Shown here: positions 23,312 through 31,264 of the stretch, in pieces
Numbering within the stretch: the stretch's first letter is position 1
How the letters are laid out: every line of letters begins with the position of its first letter
Assembly (NCBI GenBank): GCA_900552935.1
Contig: USBN01000009.1
Span: 1 to 41,225, forward strand
Direction: 5' to 3'
Source: an uncultured Coriobacteriaceae bacterium
GTDB taxonomy: Bacteria > Actinomycetota > Coriobacteriia > Coriobacteriales > Atopobiaceae
DNA: 41,225 bases
Position numbers and translations under genes: made by a program
The notes under the pieces: generated by a model
Databases searched by the model: none
What the model was told of the DNA's origin: nothing
Seen by the model: only the letters and a program-made list of their open reading frames with translations

Positions 23312-24112
23312 CTAGCTCAGGAGCATGCGGTCGTTCGCGAGCTCGCCGCCGGAGACCTCCTCGAACTTCTGCAGCAGGTCGGGGACGGTGAGGCTCTTCT
23401 TCTCCTCGCCTGCCGCGTCGAAGATGACGTTACCCTCGTGCATCATAATCAGGCGGTTGCCCAGGCGGATGGCATCGTTCATGTTGTGCGTGACCATGAG
23501 GGTCGTGAGGCCGCGCTCGGCCACGATCTGCTCGGTCAGGTCGAGCACCTTCTTGGCAGTCTTGGGGTCAAGCGCCGCGGTGTGCTCGTCGAGAAGCAGC
23601 AGCTTGGGGTTGGTGAGCGTCGCCATGAGCAAGGTCAGCGCCTGGCGCTGGCCGCCGGAGAGCAGGCCGACCTTGGCGGTCATGCGGCTCTCGAGGCCGA
23701 GGTCGAGCGTGGCGAGGAGCTTGGGATACTCCTCCTTCTCCTGCGCGGAGATGCCCCAGGCAAGGCCGCGCTTCTTGCCGCGGCGCTTCGCGAGGGCGAG
23801 GTTCTCGGCGATCTGCATATCTGCGGCGGTGCCGCGCATGGGGTCCTGGAAGACGCGGCCGAGGTACTTGGCGCGCTGCGGCTCGTTCATGCGCGAGACG
23901 TCGGTGCCGTCGAGCTCGATGGTGCCCGCGTCGAGCGGGTAGACGCCGGAGATCATGTTGAGCAGCGTCGACTTGCCGGCGCCGTTGCCGCCGATGACGG
24001 TGACGAAGTCACCCTCGGCAAGCTCGAGGTTCACGCCGGTGAGGGCGCGCTTCTCGGTCACGGTGCCGCGGTTGAACGTCTTGGTGACGTGGGAGAGCTT
24101 GAGCATGGCCAT
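23312..24112 (-). CDS. ABC transporter ATP-binding protein (TrpZ / COG1101 type)
   Basis: A 266-residue ATPase. Walker A GGNGAGKST (41-49), Q-loop near FQDPMRG, signature LLSGGQRQAL, Walker B LLLLDEHTAALD and switch His in VTHNMND are all present. The phrase LDEHTAALDPKTAKKVLDLT is typical of the ATPase that serves importers with a PF04392 binding protein. Its start overlaps the permease stop by one base (TAATG), so the two are coupled. It would sit on the inner face of the membrane and power import. Confidence 0.93.
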   Translation of the reverse strand: MAMLKLSHVTKTFNRGTVTEKRALTGVNLELAEGDFVTVIGGNGAGKSTLLNMISGVYPLDAGTIELDGTDVSRMNEPQRAKYLGRVFQDPMRGTAADMQIAENLALAKRRGKKRGLAWGISAQEKEEYPKLLATLDLGLESRMTAKVGLLSGGQRQALTLLMATLTNPKLLLLDEHTAALDPKTAKKVLDLTEQIVAERGLTTLMVTHNMNDAIRLGNRLIMMHEGNVIFDAAGEEKKSLTVPDLLQKFEEVSGGELANDRMLLS

Positions 24113-25026
24113 TACTGCTCGCCTCCCTTCGAGTAGGCGCGTCGGCGTTGCGTGCGCTCCCAGACGACGGGGACGCAGAGTGCGGCGGCGACGATGATGG
24201 CGGAGAGGAGCTTCATGTCGTTGGCATCCATGCCAAGCTGCAGTACGATGGCGCGGATGAGGAAGTAGACGATGGAGCCCGCCACGGCGGAGATCAGGCG
24301 CGGGGCGAACTTCGTGAGGCCGCCCGGCAGGAGGCGCCCGAGCACCTCGCCGATGACGATGGCGGCAAGGCCGATGACGATGGCGCCCGTGCCCATGCCG
24401 ATGTCCGCGTACTTCTGCTGCTCGCAGATGAGGCCGCCGGAGAGGCCGACGAGCGCGTTGGAGAGCGTGAGGGCGATCATCTTGGTGGTGTTGGTGTTCA
24501 CGCCAAGCGCGCGAATCATGGCCTCGTTGTCACCGGTGGCGCGCAGGGCGGAGCCAATCTCGGTGCCGAAGAACCAGTACAGCCCGGCGACGATCACGAC
24601 GGCGACGATGACTCCCACGATGATGGCGCAGACGTTGGAGGGCAGCCCCGTCGCGTCGCCGAGTGCGGAGAAGACCGTCTTGCTTGTGAGCAGCGGGGTG
24701 TTCGACTTGCCCATGACGCGCAGGTTGATCGACCAGAGGCTGATCTGCGTGAGGATGCCCGCGAGGATGGCGGGAATCTCGAACGCCGTGGTCAGGAACC
24801 CGGTAACCGCGCCGCAGAGGGCGCCGGCGATCATGGCGGCCAAAATGGCGAGCGCCGGATCGACGCCGGCAACCACGAGGACCGCGCAGACCGCGCCGCC
24901 GGTGGCGAAGCTGCCGTCGACCGTCAGGTCGGGGATGTCGAGCAGCTTGTACGTGATGAAGACGCCGAGCACCATGATGCCCCAGAGAATGCCCTGGGAG
25001 ACGGCGCCGAGCATTGCTGTCAGCAT
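24112..25026 (-). CDS. ABC transporter permease (TrpY / COG4120 type)
   Basis: A 304-residue integral membrane protein with about eight to nine segments (LGAVSQGILWGIMVLGVFIT at the start). LLDIPDLTVDGSFATGGAV is a signature of the COG4120 permeases, relatives of branched-chain amino acid permeases. The ATG at 25026 was chosen because GGAAGGAAAG precedes it; the frame is open further upstream, but only across an intercistronic hairpin. It forms one operon with the binding protein upstream and the ATPase downstream. Confidence 0.92.
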   Translation of the reverse strand: MLTAMLGAVSQGILWGIMVLGVFITYKLLDIPDLTVDGSFATGGAVCAVLVVAGVDPALAILAAMIAGALCGAVTGFLTTAFEIPAILAGILTQISLWSINLRVMGKSNTPLLTSKTVFSALGDATGLPSNVCAIIVGVIVAVVIVAGLYWFFGTEIGSALRATGDNEAMIRALGVNTNTTKMIALTLSNALVGLSGGLICEQQKYADIGMGTGAIVIGLAAIVIGEVLGRLLPGGLTKFAPRLISAVAGSIVYFLIRAIVLQLGMDANDMKLLSAIIVAAALCVPVVWERTQRRRAYSKGGEQ

Positions 25027-25045
25027 GTCTTTCCTTCCATCCAAA

Positions 25046-25076
25046 CGCGCCCCGGCGGCAATCCCGTCGGGGCGCG
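25046..25076 (-). other. Intercistronic hairpin between binding-protein and permease genes
   Basis: CGCGCCCCGGCGG (25046-25058) and CCGTCGGGGCGCG (25064-25076) form a 13-bp stem with one mismatch and a 5-base loop, 20 bases before the permease ATG. There is no T-run, so it is more likely an mRNA stabiliser or partial attenuator that lets the binding protein be made in excess. Confidence 0.7.
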
Positions 25077-25098
25077 CAACGCAAAAACTCAAGCTAGT

Positions 25099-25182
25099 CT
25101 AGCGCGGCGACATGTCGCCCGCGGTGTAGACGGGCGTGGCGCTCGCCGGCTAGACGACGCCCGCGAGCACGGTGCCGTCGTC
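25099..25182 (-). other. In-frame, amber-punctuated coding-like tail after the binding-protein gene
   Basis: Beyond the TAG stop of the binding-protein gene (25183-25185) the same frame continues for 10 codons (DDGTVLAGVV), another TAG (25150-25152), 16 codons (PASATPVYTAGDMSPR) and a third TAG (25099-25101). All 26 sense codons end in G or C, the pattern of real genes here. It may be a lost C-terminal extension or a chance GC-rich spacer. Confidence 0.4.
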
Positions 25183-26166
25183 CTAGGCGTCGAGCACGGA
25201 GAGGTCGATGCCGAGGGCCTCGGCCATCTCCTCGTTCTTGACGACCTTGAGCTGGTCACCGGACTCGGACTCGATCGCCATGCCCGCGGGGTCGGCGCCC
25301 TCGGTCAGGATCTTGACGGCCATCTCGCCGGCCATCTTGCCGAGCTCGGTGTAGTCGATGGAGAGGGTGCAGATGCCCATGCCCATGCACATGTTTTCCT
25401 CGCCGGTGACGAAGGGAAGCTTGCCCTCCTTGCAGATCTGGCCAATCTGAGCGGCAGCTGCGGCGATGGTGTTGTCAGTGGGGGAGTAGCCCGCGTCGAC
25501 CTTGCCGACCATCGACTCGACGACGCTCTGGACTTCGTTGGAGCTGGAGACGGTGAAGCGCTCGTGCGTGAGGCCGGCCTTGTCGCACGCGGCCTCGGCC
25601 ATCTCGATCTGGAGGAGCGAGTTGGACTCGGCAGTGCAGTAGAGCATGCCGACGTGCTTGGCCTCGGGGAGGACCTTCTGGAGCATGGCGATCTGGTCAT
25701 CGACGGGGTTCATGTCGGAGGTGCCGGTGAGGTTGCCGCCGGGCTTCTCGTTGTCAGCGACGAGGCCGGAGGCGGCGTAGTCGGTGATGGCGCAGCCGAC
25801 GATGGGGATCTCGGTCGTGGAGGCGGCGACGGCCTGGGCGGCCGGGGTGGCGATGACGTAGATCAGGTCATCGTTGTCGCCCACGAGCTTGGAGGCGATA
25901 GTGGAGCAGGCGCTCTGGTCATTGTTGGCGTTCTGCTGGTCGATGGTGTAGTTGATGCCGGCCTCGTCGAGCGCGGCGACGAAGCCATCGTTGGCGGCAT
26001 CGAGCGCGGGGTGCTGGGTGAGCTGCAGGACGCCGATCTTGTAGGACTTCTCGCCGTCAGCGCCGGAGGGGGTGGCGGAGCTGCCGGAGTTGCCGCACGC
26101 GGCGAGGCCGAGCGCGACGGCACCGGCACCGGCGGCCACGAAAGAACGCCTGGAAATAGACTTCAT
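25183..26166 (-). CDS. ABC transporter substrate-binding lipoprotein (TrpX / PF04392 type)
   Basis: A 327-residue exported binding protein. The signal starts with RRSFVAAGAG (residues 6-15) and ends in the lipobox LAAC, making Cys24 the lipid anchor. The body has the PF04392 phrases KIGVLQLTQHPALDAANDGF, IYVIATPAAQAVA, IPIVGCAITDY and TDNTIAAAAAQI. Homologues bind tryptophan, tyrosine or other small molecules; the ligand is not readable here. It is the first gene of an operon with permease and ATPase. The ATG at 26166 follows a GAGGGGGGAA ribosome binding site. No T-box or riboswitch was recognised upstream. Confidence 0.92.
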   Translation of the reverse strand: MKSISRRSFVAAGAGAVALGLAACGNSGSSATPSGADGEKSYKIGVLQLTQHPALDAANDGFVAALDEAGINYTIDQQNANNDQSACSTIASKLVGDNDDLIYVIATPAAQAVAASTTEIPIVGCAITDYAASGLVADNEKPGGNLTGTSDMNPVDDQIAMLQKVLPEAKHVGMLYCTAESNSLLQIEMAEAACDKAGLTHERFTVSSSNEVQSVVESMVGKVDAGYSPTDNTIAAAAAQIGQICKEGKLPFVTGEENMCMGMGICTLSIDYTELGKMAGEMAVKILTEGADPAGMAIESESGDQLKVVKNEEMAEALGIDLSVLDA

Positions 26167-26398
26167 GGTTCCCCCCTCATTTTGTGGGAAGCTGCGCGGA
26201 GCGATTGCTGCGCGCAACGGTGCCACGTTGGTAAGCGTAGGCAGAATTCTAATCGCACGCACTTCGATAAATGCCTCTGCCTGCGCATTTAAAGGGGCAT
26301 CAGATACGCAGTTTTAACGTTTGGGGGAGTGTAGAGCTTGCCGGCTCGCCTTCGCTGTCGTATGCGCGTGCGCCGAACGTGTTTACGGCATGGACGGT

Positions 26399-26456
26399 GT
26401 GCGTATGGGTGGGGTCACATGGGCGGCGTGCGTATGGGTGGGGTCACATGGGCGGC
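26399..26456. repeat. Perfect 2 x 29-base tandem repeat
   Basis: Two identical, directly adjoining 29-base units beginning GTGCGTATGGGTGGGGTCAC lie at 26399-26427 and 26428-26456. They sit between the binding-protein promoter region and element A. No coding function is supported. Confidence 0.85.
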
Positions 26457-26465
26457 GGGGCTTTG

Positions 26466-26750
26466 GCGTTACGACATTTTTTCGAGCGGGTGGTCAAAAA
26501 AGGCATCTTGGCGTACGCGAGAACCGCTAATAGAGGACTGTGACGTGTGACCCGTGCATTGGCGATTTCTAAAACCGCAGGTAGACGGATTGACAAATTC
26601 CTTAGCCGGAGGCAGTAGCGTCCGGATGGAACCGATGGGCTCGGGGCAGGCCCTTTGGAGCCAAGAAAAAGGCGGCTCCGGGGCCTCTGGCGTACGCCAA
26701 GATGGGTATTTTGACCATCTTGCCGAAAAAACTCTATTAAGGGATGGCTT
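26466..26750. repeat. MITE-like element A
   Basis: Inner arms at 26492-26518 and 26690-26716 (GGTCAAAA..., CATCTTGGCGTACGC) are inverted repeats matching at 24 of 27 positions. Homology to element B (38785-39042) extends outward: the left end shares GCGGGTGGTCAAAAA with B's right end, and the right end shares CTATTAAGGGAT with B's left end, so A and B are in opposite orientation. The 171-base interior has nested hairpins (GGAGCC...GGCTCC) and a block resembling element C, but not B's interior. No protein is encoded. No flanking target duplication was recognised. Confidence 0.75.
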
Positions 26751-26790
26751 GGATAATTAAGGGAGAGCAAATAGTCCGGAGACGACGCGA

Positions 26791-27801
26791 CTAGGCAAGG
26801 CGGTCGTGGTTGACGGGGCGATAGAAGAACTCGCGAAGTTCGCCTGGCTCGCGAGTCTGGCCAAGCGCCCACATCGTCTTGGCGACGAGCGCCTCGCAGG
26901 TCATGTCGTCGCCCTTGAGGATGCCCGGGTGCTCCGCATAGGCACGGCCAACCTCATATATCCCGAGGTCAAGGCCCTCCTCGGGCACCTGGGTGGTGAC
27001 CACGAGCGTGCGGCCGGAATCAACCCAGCCAAAGATTGCGTCGTGGAGCGAGTCCGGAATGCCACCAATGCCAAAGGTCTCGAGGATGATTGCGTCGTAG
27101 TCTTCGCGGAGAAGCTCGAAGACGTGGGGGTTTACCTCGGGCGTTAGCTTGAGGACGAAGACGCGCTCGTTGAGGTCATGGTAGACGCGGGGCTCCGCGG
27201 CAATGGCGCAGCTCGCTGCCTGCGCGACGGGTGTTTCCACGGCGCGAACGATGCGATTGTTTCGAATAAGTGCGAGGTCAGGGTAGTTAACGCTCGTAAA
27301 GGCGTCGAAGCTCATCGTGCGCTGCTTGCGTGCGCGGGTGCCGGCAACGACCTTTCCGCCAAACACAACGGAGACGTCGCGCGACGCGGGATCCGCCGCA
27401 TAGAGGACGCTCTGGAAGAGGTTGAGGCGGGCGTCGGTGAAGGGGCTCGCCATGGGCTGCTGTGAGCCGGTGAGCACGATGGGCCGCGGGCTGTCCTGGA
27501 TGAGGTAGGAGAGAGCGGCGGCGGTGTAGGCCATGGTGTCGGTGCCGTGCAGCACGACGAAGCCGTCGTAATCCTCGTAGTTCGCGAGGATGGCGTCACC
27601 GATCGCTTGCCAGTCCGCGGGACGCATGTTGGTGCTGTCGATGTTCATCACCTGGACAACGTCGACATCTGCAAGCTGGGCGATCTCCGGGACATACCCG
27701 GCAAGCTCGTCGCCCGTGAGCTGGGGCGTAAGGCCAGAGCCCTCCTCGGTGGAGGCGATGGTGCCGCCAGTAGCGACGATGAGGACGCGTGGCTTGCTCA
27801 T
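26791..27801 (-). CDS. L-asparaginase (type I, cytoplasmic-like)
   Basis: A 336-residue asparaginase that hydrolyses asparagine to aspartate and ammonia. The catalytic threonines are in place: TGGTIAS (T14) and HGTDTM (T87, D88), with VLTGSQQPM following. There is no signal peptide, so it is cytoplasmic, as in AnsA-type enzymes. ETFGIGGIP near residue 243 resembles the allosteric-site region of type I enzymes. Its ATG overlaps the stop of the HD-domain gene by 4 bases (ATGA), so the two are translationally coupled. Confidence 0.92.
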   Translation of the reverse strand: MSKPRVLIVATGGTIASTEEGSGLTPQLTGDELAGYVPEIAQLADVDVVQVMNIDSTNMRPADWQAIGDAILANYEDYDGFVVLHGTDTMAYTAAALSYLIQDSPRPIVLTGSQQPMASPFTDARLNLFQSVLYAADPASRDVSVVFGGKVVAGTRARKQRTMSFDAFTSVNYPDLALIRNNRIVRAVETPVAQAASCAIAAEPRVYHDLNERVFVLKLTPEVNPHVFELLREDYDAIILETFGIGGIPDSLHDAIFGWVDSGRTLVVTTQVPEEGLDLGIYEVGRAYAEHPGILKGDDMTCEALVAKTMWALGQTREPGELREFFYRPVNHDRLA

Positions 27802-28775
27802 TCGTGAGCCCCTTCAAGATAAAGGTCGAGCTCACGCGCCATGCGCTGGAGCTCCGACCGGGTGTGCGGATTGTGGAATGGCGCTTCGATGCCAAAGGGC
27901 TTAGTGAGAAGCGCCGTCGCGTAGCCTTGCTCCCTCATTATCCCGCGACTTTGCGGGTAGGCGAGCTCGAACGCGAAGCAGGCGAAGCTGACGAGGAAGT
28001 CTGCGGGTTGGGAACGGTCGTCGCGCAGCATGCAGCGGCGGGCGTCGAAGGCCCGTGTTGCCTCGGGTGAAAGCGAGCTTGCGAGCAGCTCGTCTGCGTC
28101 GCAGCCGAGGATGGTCTCGGGCGTGTCCGCGTCGACGGTGCGGAGGATGTCGATCTTGTCGGCATCGCGAACGAGCTCAGTGAAGGCGCGCGTGCGCGGG
28201 TCGAGGTCGCGGGGAAGCCTGTAGTCGCTATGCAACTCGATGGCGGTGCGAATGACGGCGTCTTCCGCGGACGAGTCGATGAAGTCGAGGATGCGAGGGA
28301 TGCCGAAGGCCGGAGTGCCGGCGGGGACGGGTTCTCCGAGGCGCTCGCGTTCGCCGAAGAGCACGGAAGCGCCCAGCTTGGCATGGCTACAAGAGACGGC
28401 GTCGCGGAAGGTGTCCCAGCGGCGGACCTGCTCGAAGCGGCCCATGTCGTGGAGGAGGCCGCAGAGCCAGGCGAGGTCGACATCGGCGGTGGGCCAGCCC
28501 TGCTCGCGAGCGATGCGGTCGCAGAGGTCTGCCACGTGGAGCGTGTGCGTCACCTTGAGCGCGATGCGTGGATTGGCGGGGTCATACGGCGCGGCGTAGG
28601 CGAGGAAGGCGGCGCGAGCGCGCTCACGGTCGATGGGGACGGCGAGGTTGCCGGGCATGGGGGCGTTGTCGGGCGCGGCGGTGTTACCGGGAACGCCGAT
28701 GGTGTTGCTATGCGCGTTTGAGCTGCGGTTTATTGGGGAATCCGTCTGTGCCATCTGCCGTACGCGCCCCTTCAT
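27798..28775 (-). CDS. HD-domain phosphohydrolase
   Basis: About 325 residues. The HD metal-site residues are visible as HTLHVADLCDRIA, then GLLHDMGRFEQV (the HD pair) and the later CSHAKLGASVLFG and ELVRDADKIDIL (final Asp). Proteins of this family hydrolyse nucleotides or related phosphates; the substrate is unknown. The first 60 residues are Asn/Ala/Pro-rich and probably disordered. The start is uncertain: ATG at 28775 (used) or 28754, neither with a good ribosome binding site; upstream codons in frame are repeat-derived His/Ala/Pro and not credible. The stop overlaps the asparaginase start. Confidence 0.82.
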   Translation of the reverse strand: MKGRVRQMAQTDSPINRSSNAHSNTIGVPGNTAAPDNAPMPGNLAVPIDRERARAAFLAYAAPYDPANPRIALKVTHTLHVADLCDRIAREQGWPTADVDLAWLCGLLHDMGRFEQVRRWDTFRDAVSCSHAKLGASVLFGERERLGEPVPAGTPAFGIPRILDFIDSSAEDAVIRTAIELHSDYRLPRDLDPRTRAFTELVRDADKIDILRTVDADTPETILGCDADELLASSLSPEATRAFDARRCMLRDDRSQPADFLVSFACFAFELAYPQSRGIMREQGYATALLTKPFGIEAPFHNPHTRSELQRMARELDLYLEGAHE

Positions 28776-29110
28776 GCCTCGATTTTGGCTCGCGGGATTG
28801 AGCCGTGTCTTGGCTGAGGGTACCACGAGCGTGCGTGGGCGCGCGGGGTTCACGCGGGAGGGTGGCTTGGGGCGCACGTGGGCGCGCATGCGCGGGCGAG
28901 GGCGGCTTGGGGCGCACGTGGGCGCGCATGCGTGGGCGTGGGCGGCCGCGCGCGGATGGCCGTGCCCGGACGGCCGGGCGGATGCAAGTGCGCACGCCTG
29001 CCCGCTCCTCTCCTTACAGAACTGAAAGCTGGGCGTAAGGCAAATCGATGGCACGTGACCTGGGCTTTCGCGACCATAGACAGTGAAAAGCGAAGGCTAA
29101 GGAGGCCATC
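28776..29110. repeat. Spacer with 29-base direct repeats
   Basis: A 29-base sequence beginning GGCTTGGGGCGCACGTGGGC is identical at 28864-28892 and 28904-28932 (period 40). The spacer carries the divergent starts of the HD-domain gene and the small membrane protein; no clear promoter was found. No gene lies inside it. Confidence 0.75.
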
Positions 29111-29260
29111 ATGAACAAGATGAATGACAACTGGTTCTGGCGTGCGAACGATATGGCTGTGGCGGGCGACATGAACCCCGTGGTGCGTGTCCTGTGGGTG
29201 GCGCTCATTGTGGGCATCGGCGTCGCGACCATGGCAACGCTGTGGGTTGTCACGAGGTAG
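29111..29260 (+). CDS. Small single-pass membrane protein
   Basis: A 49-residue product (MNKMNDNWFWRANDMAVAGD, then MNPVVRVLWVALIVGIGVAT and MATLWVVTR). Residues about 24-47 form one hydrophobic segment preceded by a polar, Asn/Asp-rich N-terminus, so it should span the membrane once. A very good ribosome binding site (TAAGGAGG) lies 6 bases before the ATG and a hairpin terminator follows at 29359, both of which argue for a real gene. I know no family for it. It stands alone on the plus strand among minus-strand genes. Confidence 0.7.
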   Translation: MNKMNDNWFWRANDMAVAGDMNPVVRVLWVALIVGIGVATMATLWVVTR

Positions 29261-29358
29261 CGCACCATGAGCAGCAGACGAGGCGGGTTAGGTTTGTAAC
29301 GGGTTGCCGCTTGAGAGTCGCCGCATGAGCGCAGCCACGCCGCAGGCGGCAAAAAGCA

Positions 29359-29395
29359 GCGGGTGCCGAGAGATTTCTTGGCACCCGCCTTTGGT
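29359..29395. terminator. Bidirectional terminator
   Basis: GCGGGTGCC (29359-29367) pairs with GGCACCCGC (29380-29388). On the minus strand it is followed by GCTGCTTTTTG, ending the HAD-phosphatase transcript; on the plus strand by CTTTGGTTT, serving the small membrane protein. Confidence 0.8.
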
Positions 29396-29421
29396 TTCTG
29401 CTCGGAGGGCCGTTCCTCGTC

Positions 29422-30249
29422 CTAGCCGCGCTCCCGCAAGATCTGCTCGATGAGCTGCGCGACGGAGTTCTCGGCAGCGTCGCCAATCAGGAAGCGCGCG
29501 GCCTCCTTGGCCTCCGGCGTCGCGCCCGCGACTGCGTAGGAGTGCGGCACCTTCTCGAGGAGCGTCACGTCGTTTTCCGAGTCTCCGATAAAAGCGACCT
29601 CGTCTAGCGTGATCCCAAGGCTGCCGAGCAGCGCGTCGAGCCCGTTCACCTTGCTCCAGCCGGCCGGAACAACATCCAGGAAGAACGGGGCGGGTGCCGG
29701 GAAATCAAGCTCTGGGCAGGCTCCCTTGCATTGGCTCCGAACGACTTCCGTCGGGGTGGAGTCGACGTTGACGAAGATGCCAGCGGTGATGACGTCGCGG
29801 TTGGTGGGCACATCTCCGGGCGTCATGTCCCTTCCGGAGTCCGCGACGACCCCCAGGGCGAGTTCGTCATCGGGCTCGACGCCGCAGAGGAACTGCTCGC
29901 AACGCATGCCCGTCTCGTCGGCATCGGCGACTAGCCAGAGCGATGTCCCCGCGTAGGGGCGCACGGCACCCTCGAGTTTGACGAGAGCCTCCGTCGAGAG
30001 CGTCTTTTTGAACACGAGCTTGCCGTCGGAGAAGACCTTCTTCCCGTTGGCCATGATGCCGGTTGAGAAACAGCGCGCGTCGCCGTCAAAGGCATCGGCG
30101 AGATCGACGTAATCGCGGCCGCTCGCGGGGCCGAACGCGATGCCCGCGTCGAGTGCCGATAGGATCGCCTGGTGCGTGCGCTCCGATATGACTCTCGAGC
30201 CAAAAGGCAACAGGGTTCCGTCCATGTCTGCGAGGATGAGCTTGATCAT
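29422..30249 (-). CDS. HAD-family (Cof-type) phosphatase
   Basis: 275 residues. The aspartate nucleophile motif is DMDGTLLP (D8, D10). A cap domain follows and the C-terminal motif is AFIGDSENDVTLLEKVPHSY with YAVAGATPEAKEAA, as in Cof/YidA-type sugar-phosphate phosphatases. Substrate is probably a phosphosugar, which would suit the neighbouring RpiR regulator and PTS genes, but this is inference. The ATG at 30249 follows TAGGAGG. It is downstream of the regulator on the same strand with a 150-base gap that holds a palindrome (CTGGTACCAG, 30325-30334). Confidence 0.9.
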   Translation of the reverse strand: MIKLILADMDGTLLPFGSRVISERTHQAILSALDAGIAFGPASGRDYVDLADAFDGDARCFSTGIMANGKKVFSDGKLVFKKTLSTEALVKLEGAVRPYAGTSLWLVADADETGMRCEQFLCGVEPDDELALGVVADSGRDMTPGDVPTNRDVITAGIFVNVDSTPTEVVRSQCKGACPELDFPAPAPFFLDVVPAGWSKVNGLDALLGSLGITLDEVAFIGDSENDVTLLEKVPHSYAVAGATPEAKEAARFLIGDAAENSVAQLIEQILRERG

Positions 30250-30400
30250 GCCGCCTCCTATGCCCCCGCTCGTGCGGTTGGCCATTTATCTGCGTGACGC
30301 TGACTGTGCTGCGTGCCGTGCGCGCTGGTACCAGCCGCGCGCGTTGATGTCGCGCGTTGCTGCCGTGCGTGCGGGTGCCGGTGTGCCGACGCCCGTCGAC

Positions 30401-31264
30401 CTAGCTGTATTGCTTGTCTCCCATGAGGTTCTTCGAGATGATCCTGTTGAACTCTGCCGGGTCGTCCCAGCAAGAGATCAGGAAGAGGAACAGCAACTCG
30501 AGGATGAAGTTGATCGAGTTGTGCGAGAAGGCGACCTCGGTTCCGGTGATGGCCTGGTCTCGCGAGACGGCTCGGATGATATGCGTGGCGCGCTTTGCGA
30601 GCGGCGTATCCGGGTTGTCGGTGATCATGACGATGGGGGTGTTCGAATCCTCGGCAGAGTCGAATATGTTGACGAGGCGCTTCGAGTATCCGGACGTCGA
30701 AATGACGAGCAGGACGTCATTCTCCTTGAGGTTGGTTGCGGCGGACACCATGAATTCGGTGGCGCTGGGGCAAAACGCCCTAACTCCGACCTGCGAGAGC
30801 TTGAATGCCGCGTTCGCGCCCATGCTGATCGAGTTGCCGACGCCCGCAATCAGGACGAGGTTGGCGTTGTGGAGCAGGTTGACGACCGTCGAAAAGTCAT
30901 CGGGATCAATGAGCGAGGTGGTTTGGGCGAGCTCCTCGACCTTGTGAGACAGGACGTACTTAATGGAGCCCCCGACGTCGTCCAGAGCAACCTTGCCGCC
31001 CGTGGCCTTTTCCTCGCCGGACGCCCTGCTGATGGATATGCCGAGGGCCAGGCGCATGTCCGAATAGGTGCGGTAGTCAAGCGTCCTTGCGAACCTCGAA
31101 ACAGACGCCGGCGACGTGCCGGTTTCTGTGGCGAGCTCGCGGACGGTCATCGTTGCAACGTCCGACGGGTGGTCGAGAACATACGTTGCGATTGCCTTCT
31201 CCGAGGGGGATAGGCTGCTCATGACCGCGCAGATGTGGCTGAGCACGTCCCCTGTCTTATCCAT
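30401..31264 (-). CDS. MurR/RpiR-family transcriptional regulator
   Basis: 287 residues. Residues 1 to about 77 are the HTH_6 domain (LSPSEKAIATYVLDHPSDVA, then ELATETGTSPASVSRFARTL). About 125-255 is a SIS phosphosugar-binding domain (LVLIAGVGNSISMGANAAFK, then DVLLVISTSGYSKRLVNIFD). The family senses phosphosugars. The ATG at 31264 follows AGGGAG. It is divergent from the MFS permease gene and the sugar operon, which are its likely targets. TAATAT on the minus strand (31294-31299) is a plausible -10 element. Confidence 0.93.
   Translation of the reverse strand: MDKTGDVLSHICAVMSSLSPSEKAIATYVLDHPSDVATMTVRELATETGTSPASVSRFARTLDYRTYSDMRLALGISISRASGEEKATGGKVALDDVGGSIKYVLSHKVEELAQTTSLIDPDDFSTVVNLLHNANLVLIAGVGNSISMGANAAFKLSQVGVRAFCPSATEFMVSAATNLKENDVLLVISTSGYSKRLVNIFDSAEDSNTPIVMITDNPDTPLAKRATHIIRAVSRDQAITGTEVAFSHNSINFILELLFLFLISCWDDPAEFNRIISKNLMGDKQYS

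Noticed and set aside
24148..26292. Plus-strand open frame of 714 codons across the ABC operon
   Set aside because: It is antisense to the permease and binding-protein genes, which have clear family motifs; the product is Asp/Gly/Ala-rich without domains.
26167..26340. T-box or riboswitch leader before the TrpX-type gene
   Set aside because: No T-box consensus or conserved riboswitch core was found in the short leader.
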